A stretch of 10,178 nucleotides of DNA. Source: Desulfobulbaceae bacterium UBA5611. GTDB lineage: Bacteria; Desulfobacterota; Desulfobulbia; Desulfobulbales; Desulfocapsaceae. The position numbers were made by a program, and so were the translations under genes. How positions within the stretch are numbered: position 1 is the stretch's first letter; the number at the start of each line of letters is the position of its first letter. The stretch is from the NCBI GenBank assembly GCA_002424635.1, contig DIKT01000019.1, forward strand, positions 791-10,968, in the 5' to 3' direction. Shown here in pieces: positions 1 through 5,818 of the stretch. The notes beneath the pieces are model-generated. The model was not told the DNA's origin and did no database searches. It was given only the letters and a program-made list of their open reading frames with translations.

Positions 1-1
1 T

Positions 2-1723
2 GTTGCCGAGGGTGTGGCATCTGCTGAAGAGACACGTGAATCTATCCAGGTTCAGGGTGCGGATATTGACAAGGTGCTTGACAAGGCCAGAGCTGAGGCG
101 GAAGTGATCGTTGCGACTGCCCGCAGAGAGGCGGAAGCGCTTATGGTGAAGGCACAGACCGCGACACTGAAGGTGGCTGTGGCTGATACGAATGTGACTG
201 GAACAAGTGTGCCCACGGGCGAAATAGATGACGCAGGAGAGCATGAGATGAATGAAAAAGAGCGTATCATGGCCTTGGATGCCATGAATCATGGACTGTC
301 CGCCTTGAAAAAGGCCTATGGCCTGTCCGATGAGCAGTTTGCGGCCATTACCAATTTTGCCGGGGCTCATGCCATTCTCAACCGTGAGCCACAAAAAGCG
401 GCTGTGGCCGCTGCACCTACTGCTCCGGCTGCTCCAGTTGCTGCCCCTGCCGCATCTGTACCGGCGCCGCTTGTGGATACGGCAGCTGAGGATACAGCTA
501 AGGCTGCGGCGGAAGCAGCAATGAAGGCAGAGGCCCAGGCCAAGGCAGAGGCAGCCGCTAGAGAAAAGGCTGCGGCTGATGCTGCCAAGGCCAAGGCTGA
601 GGAAGATGCCAGGAATAAAGTCGCGGCAGAGGCCGCAGCCAGTCTCAAGGCCGAGGAAGGAGCCAAGGTGGCAGCGGCTGCTGCGGAAGCCAAAGCCCAG
701 GCTGCTGCCCAGGCCGTAACGCTGGCTGCCGGCGTTGCTCCTTTGAGCCTGGAGAAATCGACTCTGGTCGAGCGCGCCAGTAAGGTTGATGAGAAATCCT
801 ATAAAGAAAAATATACCGGAGTCATCCGTGAAACCGTGCTTGGTAATGACGATCATACCATTACCGTGGGCGGCGGCGCTTCGATGCCCTTCCATCTGTT
901 TGAGGGCAGTCATCCTCATAAATCCCTGATTGCCATGGATGTGCTTGATGTGCGGCCGGAAGACTGGCCCGAGACCCTGGCCCGTCATTTTACCGACGTC
1001 ATGGATAATCCGGTGGCCTGGGCTCAGAAATGTGTCAAGGAATATGGTGCCGAGGCCATTAATATCTCGCTTGTCTCCACCGATCCTAACGGCATGAACC
1101 GGTCAGCCGATGACGCCGCCAAGATCGCCGCCCAGATTATCGATGCCCTCGAGGTGCCGATCATTGTCTGGGGTTGTGGTAATAATGACAAGGATACCGA
1201 AACCCTGCGGGGACTGACCTCAGTGATCGGTAATAAAAAAGTCTGTCTGGCCCCTCTGGAAGATGCCAATTACCGGACCGTTGGCGCCACAGCTATGGCC
1301 TTTCAGCATGCCATTGTTGCTGCTTCTCCTATTGATGTCAACCTGGCCAAGCAGTTGAATATCCTGCTCCAGAATCTTGGTGTCTCTCTGGGTACCGTCT
1401 TGATGGATCCTTCAGTGGGTGCCCTCGGCTATGGTATTGAGTATACCTATTCAGTCATGGAGCGTATTCGCATGGCTGCCCTCATTCAGCAGGATGAAAA
1501 GCTGCAGGTACCTTTTATCTGTAATCTTGGTCGTGAAGTATGGAAGGCCAAAGAGACCAAGCTGCCGACCGATAATATGATCGGCGACCAGGAGACTCGC
1601 GGAATTATGATGGAGGCGCTGACAGCCAGCTGCATGCTGATGGCCGGCGGTGATGTTTTGATCATGCGTCATCCCAAGGCAGTGGCCATGACCAAGGCCT
1701 TGATTAATGGTTTGATGGGCTGA
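2..1723 (+). CDS. acsD: Corrinoid iron-sulfur protein small subunit (acetyl-CoA decarbonylase/synthase delta subunit), 5'-truncated, with Ala-rich N-terminal extension
   Basis: This is the small subunit of the corrinoid iron-sulfur protein, which with AcsC carries the methyl group from methyl-tetrahydrofolate to acetyl-CoA synthase in the cytoplasm. The frame is open from base 2 with no stop upstream, so the gene probably begins before the window; 573 residues are visible. The family core is the last ~320 residues (from about residue 253), close to the usual AcsD length. It has TIM-barrel-like motifs such as GGGASMPFHLFEG and IAMDVLDV. Ahead of it lie a charged helical stretch (residues ~17-55), a small helical segment starting at MNEKERIM (residue 83), a Pro/Ala linker (~130-155) and a long Ala/Lys/Glu-rich, TolA-like helix (~160-245). 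The other two forward frames are closed by stops at 25-27 and 105-107, which supports continuous coding in this frame. A GTG at 14 or the ATG at 248 could be the real start; the ATG has a good Shine-Dalgarno. AcsB follows 61 bases downstream. The core assignment is firm; the extension's function is unknown. Confidence 0.88.
   Translation, partial: VAEGVASAEETRESIQVQGADIDKVLDKARAEAEVIVATARREAEALMVKAQTATLKVAVADTNVTGTSVPTGEIDDAGEHEMNEKERIMALDAMNHGLSALKKAYGLSDEQFAAITNFAGAHAILNREPQKAAVAAAPTAPAAPVAAPAASVPAPLVDTAAEDTAKAAAEAAMKAEAQAKAEAAAREKAAADAAKAKAEEDARNKVAAEAAASLKAEEGAKVAAAAAEAKAQAAAQAVTLAAGVAPLSLEKSTLVERASKVDEKSYKEKYTGVIRETVLGNDDHTITVGGGASMPFHLFEGSHPHKSLIAMDVLDVRPEDWPETLARHFTDVMDNPVAWAQKCVKEYGAEAINISLVSTDPNGMNRSADDAAKIAAQIIDALEVPIIVWGCGNNDKDTETLRGLTSVIGNKKVCLAPLEDANYRTVGATAMAFQHAIVAASPIDVNLAKQLNILLQNLGVSLGTVLMDPSVGALGYGIEYTYSVMERIRMAALIQQDEKLQVPFICNLGREVWKAKETKLPTDNMIGDQETRGIMMEALTASCMLMAGGDVLIMRHPKAVAMTKALINGLMG
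235..250 (+). promoter_or_regulatory. Internal Shine-Dalgarno plus ATG inside the acsD reading frame
   Basis: AGGAG at 235-239 lies 8 bases before an in-frame ATG at 248, an ideal bacterial translation start. It would give a 491-residue protein that still contains the Ala-rich helix and the whole AcsD core. The upstream frame is nevertheless open and looks coding, so this could be the true start, a second start producing a shorter form, or chance. Confidence 0.4.
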
Positions 1724-1784
1724 GTTTTGCTGATACGTGCTAGTTGCTTGCTGATAACCGGATAAATTAAGGGAGTTTTATATT

Positions 1785-3989
1785 ATGTCAAAAATTATTT
1801 GTTCCGCTGCCATTCGTGGAGCCAGGAAAATTATAGATATGGCCGAGGAGAGCTATGAAGAGGCGTTGAAGAAGTATGGCGCTGATCATGAGGTTTCTTT
1901 TCCCAATACCGCTTATTATCTGCCGGTGATTTACAGTATGCTGGGCGCCAAGGTGGAAAAACTGGGCGATATGAAGGATATCTTTCAGGAGTGCAACAAG
2001 CTGATGCCGCCGGTGGTGACAGCCGATATCTGGCTGCCCTATCTGGCCCCGGCACTTGATGCCGGTATGGCCACTTTTTTTGCCGAGGAGATGTACGAGG
2101 CCGTCCGTTATTTGAATTCACCAAACTATTACACCAAGACCGAGGATCCTACCAGTGACAGCATCTGGCTGGGTGCCGCTGATGATGTCATCTTCCGTAA
2201 ACGCGGAGTGGAGTTCGTTGACGGCACTGCCCCTGGCTTTGCCGCCATTATGGGCACCCCCAGCGACAAGGAAGTGGCCTCCCGGATCGCCCTTGAGCTG
2301 CAGGAGAAGAATCTTTATATCTTCATGCATGACCAGACCAATGGTCTGACCATGCCTGATCTGCTGGTCCAGAATAACGTGCAGGTGGGCTGGAATACCC
2401 GGCTGGTACCATTCGGCCAGAGCTATACCACAGCGGTCTTTGCCATCGGCTTTGCCTGCCGTGTCGCCATGGCCTTCGGCGGTATCAAGCCTGGCGATTA
2501 TAAGGGTAATCTGCTCTATAATAAAGATCGGACCTTTGCCTTCGTCATGGCTTTCGGCCCGGTCAGTGACGAGTGGTATGCCAATGCCGCCGGCGCCATC
2601 AACTGGGGCTTTCCGACTATTTCCGATTATGATATCCCTGAGGTCCTGCCGACCGGGATCTGTACCTACGAGCATGTGGTCTCCAATATCCCTCATGACG
2701 AGATTGTCCAGAAGGCCATCGAGGTGCGCGGCCTGAAGGTTAATGTGACCAAGATCGATATCCCGATGGCCTTTGGCCCTGCCTTTGAGGGTGAACGGGT
2801 CCGTAAGGATGAGCTGTTCATGGAATGCGGCGGCGGCCGGACTCCCGGCGTGGAGGTCCTTATTTCCAAAAATATGGACGAGATTGAAGATGGTCTAGTG
2901 ACGCTGGAAGGACCGGATATCTGTGATATCGAGCAGGGGCAGAATCTGCCTCTGGGCATTCTGGTCGAGGTGGCCGGGCGGCAGATGCAGTCTGATTTCG
3001 AGCCGATCCTGGAACGGCAGTTTCATCATCTGATCAATTATATCCAGGGCATCATGCACATGGGCCAGCGCAATATCATGTGGGTGCGCATCGGCAAGGC
3101 GGCGGTAGAAAAGGGCTTGTCCTTCAAGCATCTCGGCGTGGTGCTGCATGGCAAGCTGCATCAGGAGTTTGGCGCCATTGTTGATAAGATCCAGGTGAAA
3201 CTCTACACCGTTGAAGATAAGGTACGCGAGGTCATGGCCCTGGCCAGCTCGGTTTATACCGAGCGTGATCTGCGTCTGGGCGCGATGACCGATGAGACCG
3301 AGGATGTGTTTTATTCCTGTACCCTCTGTCAGTCTTTTGCTCCGAGTCACGTCTGTGTCATCACCCCGGAGCGGATCGGCATGTGTGGCGCTTATAACTG
3401 GCTGGACGGTAAGGCCTCTTATCAGATTAATCCCACCGGCCCCAACCAGCCTATTGAGAAGGGTGAATGTACCGATCCTGACAATGGTTACTATGTCGGC
3501 ATTAATGAGTTTGTTAATCAAGCCTCCCGCGGGGCTGTTCCTGAGGTCAGTTGCTATTCCCTGATGAATAATCCGATGACTGCCTGCGGTTGTTTTGAGG
3601 CCATTGCCGCCATGCTGCCGACCTGTAACGGCATTATGGTTGTTAATCGCGATTTTCTCGGTATGACCCCATCGGGCATGAAGTTTACCAGTCTGGCCGG
3701 TATGGCTGGAGGCGGTAATCAGACGCCTGGCTTTATGGGGGTCAGCAAGCATTATATGACCAGTAATAAGCTGTTCAAGGCTGAAGGCGGCCTGAAACGG
3801 GTCGTCTGGCTGCCCAAGATGCTGAAAGAAGAAATCAGCGAGAAACTGAAGGAAGTCTGTAAGAATATCGGTATGCCTGAGCTTTATGACATGATTGCCA
3901 CTGAGGAGCAGGGGACCACCGAAGAGGAGATCTACAAATTCCTCAAGGAAAAAGGCCATCCGGCCCTGGAGATGGAAACGGCTGTTTAG
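1785..3989 (+). CDS. acsB: Acetyl-CoA synthase catalytic subunit (CODH/ACS complex, bacterial type)
   Basis: AcsB assembles acetyl-CoA from CO, a corrinoid-bound methyl group and CoA at the Ni-Ni-[4Fe-4S] A-cluster. It works in the cytoplasm as part of the CODH/ACS complex and can run in reverse. The product is 734 residues, matching the ~730 of the Moorella enzyme and retaining the N-terminal domain that contacts CODH, unlike the shorter archaeal CdhC. The A-cluster ligands are all visible. Cys512, Cys515, Cys524 and Cys534 have the C-x2-C-x8-C-x9-C spacing of the cubane ligands, and Cys601-Gly602-Cys603 is the distal-nickel motif. The 89-residue distance between the first cubane Cys and CGC equals that in Moorella AcsB (506 to 595). 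The ATG at 1785 has AAGGGAG at 1769-1775, spaced 9 bases. The gene is probably cotranscribed with acsD. Its stop codon runs directly into a large inverted repeat. Confidence 0.97.
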   Translation: MSKIICSAAIRGARKIIDMAEESYEEALKKYGADHEVSFPNTAYYLPVIYSMLGAKVEKLGDMKDIFQECNKLMPPVVTADIWLPYLAPALDAGMATFFAEEMYEAVRYLNSPNYYTKTEDPTSDSIWLGAADDVIFRKRGVEFVDGTAPGFAAIMGTPSDKEVASRIALELQEKNLYIFMHDQTNGLTMPDLLVQNNVQVGWNTRLVPFGQSYTTAVFAIGFACRVAMAFGGIKPGDYKGNLLYNKDRTFAFVMAFGPVSDEWYANAAGAINWGFPTISDYDIPEVLPTGICTYEHVVSNIPHDEIVQKAIEVRGLKVNVTKIDIPMAFGPAFEGERVRKDELFMECGGGRTPGVEVLISKNMDEIEDGLVTLEGPDICDIEQGQNLPLGILVEVAGRQMQSDFEPILERQFHHLINYIQGIMHMGQRNIMWVRIGKAAVEKGLSFKHLGVVLHGKLHQEFGAIVDKIQVKLYTVEDKVREVMALASSVYTERDLRLGAMTDETEDVFYSCTLCQSFAPSHVCVITPERIGMCGAYNWLDGKASYQINPTGPNQPIEKGECTDPDNGYYVGINEFVNQASRGAVPEVSCYSLMNNPMTACGCFEAIAAMLPTCNGIMVVNRDFLGMTPSGMKFTSLAGMAGGGNQTPGFMGVSKHYMTSNKLFKAEGGLKRVVWLPKMLKEEISEKLKEVCKNIGMPELYDMIATEEQGTTEEEIYKFLKEKGHPALEMETAV

Positions 3990-4045
3990 GTGCCGTTACT
4001 CAGGCAAGCAGGTCTGTTTCCTGCTTGCCTGAGTTTTACGGCACC
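3989..4045 (+). repeat. Long inverted repeat (stem-loop 1) immediately after acsB
   Basis: The left arm at 3989-4012 (beginning GGTGCCGT, ending CAAGCAGG) is the reverse complement of 4020-4045, apart from a small internal mismatch (TA against TTTT). The loop is the 7 bases 4013-4019. The left arm starts on the last base of the acsB stop codon. No T-run follows, so it is not a textbook intrinsic terminator. It could stabilise the 3' end of the acsD-acsB mRNA, weaken read-through into acsC, or belong to a repetitive element. Confidence 0.85.
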
Positions 4046-4197
4046 TTATGCCGCTACCAGAAAACAGCAGTCTTTACAGGCTGTTTCCTGGAGCGGCGTC
4101 TGGCCGAGATGCAAAAAGCAAGCAAGAGTTGCTTCCTACTTGCCTGAGTTGTACGGCACCAGATGCCGCCTGACAGCGGCATCTGGCCGAGATGCAA
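4024..4197 (+). repeat. Imperfect direct repeat array enclosing two further stem-loops
   Basis: Two 22-base modules are each repeated with one mismatch. Module A is at 4024-4045 and 4139-4160 (starting CTTGCCTGAGTT, ending ACGGCACC). Module B is at 4093-4114 and 4176-4197 (starting GCGGC, ending CCGAGATGCAA). Between A and B in each copy sits a hairpin. Copy 1 has a long interrupted stem at 4048-4099 (GCCGCT with AGCGGC, CCAG with CTGG, AAACAGC with GCTGTTT, 11-base loop). Copy 2 has a perfect 11-bp stem at 4159-4186 with a 6-base loop. The copies differ in length, but pairing is preserved. Module A is also present inverted as the left arm at 3989-4012. The arrangement resembles a REP/BIME-like repeat or a structured RNA. 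No protein-coding signal is seen. Confidence 0.75.
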
Positions 4198-4318
4198 GGT
4201 TTTCGAACTAACGGCATAAAGCCATTTGATTGTTTTTTTTAGTTTGTTAAGAAATGTGGTCGTTTCTTAAACATGCTATGACTAATTTTTTTGTTGTTAC
4301 AACTGGAGGATATCTATC
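4198..4318 (+). promoter_or_regulatory. AT-rich leader of acsC with an 8-bp dyad
   Basis: Composition shifts to AT-rich here, with T-runs at 4233-4240 and 4286-4292. A perfect inverted repeat TTAAGAAA / TTTCTTAA occupies 4247-4254 and 4263-4270 with an 8-base spacer, the geometry of a repressor or activator site. Convincing -35/-10 boxes and a sigma-54 site were not found by eye. GGAGG at 4305-4309 is the acsC ribosome binding site. The region plausibly gives acsC its own promoter, but this is inference. Confidence 0.35.
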
Positions 4319-5674
4319 ATGGCTTTAACCGGCATTCAAATTCTCAAGATGCTGCCTAAGAAGAACTGCGGTGAATGCAGCATCCCCACCTGCCTGGCTT
4401 TTGCCATGAAGGTTGCAGCTGGTCAGGTGGAAATTGATACCTGTCCTTATGTCAGTGATGAGGCCAAGGCCACCATTGGTGAGGCTTCCGCTCCCCCCAT
4501 TCGCACTTTGAAGCTGGGCAGTGGTGATGAGGCCTTCACCGTCGGCGGCGAGACCTGCATGTTCCGCCATGAAAAAAGATTCGTCAATCCTACCGGTATT
4601 GCCGTGCTGGTCACCACCGACATGGATGATGCGGCCGTCAATGGTCGGATTGAGCGTTTTAATCAGTTTGTCTATGAACGAGTCGGTGTGATCATGAAGG
4701 CTGATCTCATTGCGGTCAAAGACAGTAAGAATGACGAAGGTTCCTTTACCGCCCTGGTGCAGAAGGTGCTGACCGGCTCTCAGCGTGCCGGTCTGATCCT
4801 GATCAGTGATACTCCTGCCCATCTTGCTGCTGCTGCCAAGCTCTGCGGATCACGCATCCCGCTTCTTTATGGTGCTACTGCTGATAATGCCGGTGCCATG
4901 GCCCAGATCGCCAAGGATTGTGCGGCCCCGGTTGCCGTCAAAGGGACCAGTATTGACAATTGTATTGATATCACCAATCTCCTGCTGGCCGCCGGACTGA
5001 AGGATCTGGCCATTGATACCGGCGCCCGGACCCTGCGTGCGGCTTTTGAAGATAATGTCGTAGCCAGAAGATCGGCGGTCAAGGCCAAGTTCAAACCCCT
5101 GGGCTTTCCGACCCTGACCTTTCCCTGTGAAATGAGTGATGATCCGATGATGGAGGCGATGATCGCCTCTATCCTGATTGCCAAGTACGCCGGGATTATT
5201 GTGCTGTCCGACCTGCAGGGCGATATCCTCTTTCCATTGCTGCTGGAGCGGATGAATATCTTCACCGATCCGCAGCGGCCGATGGTGGTGACTGAGGATG
5301 TCTATCCGCTGACCGGGCCTGGTGAGGATTCTCCGGTGGTTATCACCTGTAACTTTTCGCTGACCTATTTTATTGTGTCCGGTGAGATCGAGGGTTCCAA
5401 GGTGCCGACCTGGCTTCTGATTAAAGATACCGAGGGTCTGTCTGTTCTTACGGCTTGGGCTGCCGGCAAATTCGGCGCTGATATGATCGCCCAGTTTGTC
5501 AAGAAGAGCGGCATTGAAGATAAGGTGAAACATCGTGATCTGATTATCCCGGGCTATCTGGCCTCTCTTAAGGGCGAGTTGGAAGAAGAGCTGCCGGCCT
5601 GGAATATTATTATCGGCCCCAGAGAGGCAGGCCATCTGCCGGTCTTCCTGAAGGAATGGAAACCAGGCAAATAA
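4319..5674 (+). CDS. acsC: Corrinoid iron-sulfur protein large subunit (acetyl-CoA decarbonylase/synthase gamma subunit)
   Basis: AcsC binds the corrinoid cofactor and a low-potential [4Fe-4S] cluster that reactivates it. With AcsD it accepts methyl from the methyl-tetrahydrofolate:corrinoid methyltransferase and delivers it to AcsB. The 451-residue length fits the family (about 446 in Moorella). The N-terminal cluster ligands are Cys17, Cys20, Cys25 and Cys42 (C-x2-C-x4-C-x16-C), followed by a TIM-barrel region. The C-terminal part from about residue 335 corresponds to the cobalamin-binding domain, including the segments PVVITCNFSLTYF and IIIGPREAGHLPVF. The ATG at 4319 has GGAGG at 4305-4309, spaced 9 bases. 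It is separated from acsB by 329 bases of repeats and an AT-rich leader, so it may be transcribed partly independently. The assignment is secure. Confidence 0.96.
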   Translation: MALTGIQILKMLPKKNCGECSIPTCLAFAMKVAAGQVEIDTCPYVSDEAKATIGEASAPPIRTLKLGSGDEAFTVGGETCMFRHEKRFVNPTGIAVLVTTDMDDAAVNGRIERFNQFVYERVGVIMKADLIAVKDSKNDEGSFTALVQKVLTGSQRAGLILISDTPAHLAAAAKLCGSRIPLLYGATADNAGAMAQIAKDCAAPVAVKGTSIDNCIDITNLLLAAGLKDLAIDTGARTLRAAFEDNVVARRSAVKAKFKPLGFPTLTFPCEMSDDPMMEAMIASILIAKYAGIIVLSDLQGDILFPLLLERMNIFTDPQRPMVVTEDVYPLTGPGEDSPVVITCNFSLTYFIVSGEIEGSKVPTWLLIKDTEGLSVLTAWAAGKFGADMIAQFVKKSGIEDKVKHRDLIIPGYLASLKGELEEELPAWNIIIGPREAGHLPVFLKEWKPGK

Positions 5675-5718
5675 TGGTTAAAGTATTGTCTCCTGCAGAG
5701 TCGGTAGCGAGGCTGAGA

Positions 5719-5745
5719 AGGACAGGATAAATGGTTATCTGTCTT
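5719..5745 (+). repeat. Stem-loop between acsC and the formate dehydrogenase gene
   Basis: The arms 5719-5730 and 5735-5745 pair over about 11 base pairs, with one bulged G (5726), one G-U pair and a 4-base loop ATGG. No T-run follows, so it is at best a weak terminator. It could instead be an mRNA processing or stability element. The rest of the 5675-5818 gap shows no confident promoter. Confidence 0.5.
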
Positions 5746-5818
5746 ACTACGGCTTGGCGGGATGTCAGAAATAATACCTTGTATTGCATGAAATTAACTC
5801 TCACTTCTGAGCTTGAGT

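Noticed and set aside
367..693. Antisense Ala/Ser-rich ORF opposite the AcsD extension
   Set aside because: It is the complement of the Ala-rich GCx repeats and has no ribosome binding site or family motif.
2895..3959. 354-residue antisense ORF within acsB
   Set aside because: It is a shadow of the acsB codon pattern on the other strand; the sense frame has unambiguous A-cluster motifs.
4185..4197. Sigma-54 promoter-like TGGCC...TGCA
   Set aside because: The spacing between the GG and GC elements is 2-3 bases too short for a -24/-12 promoter, and the sequence is part of the direct repeat.
3990..4211. 73-residue ORF after acsB
   Set aside because: It lies entirely within the repeat/hairpin array, begins with GTG next to the acsB stop without a ribosome binding site, and its translation has no recognisable protein character.
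4233..4240. T-run as an intrinsic terminator after the hairpin array
   Set aside because: The nearest strong stem ends at 4186, over 40 bases upstream, so it does not have terminator geometry.
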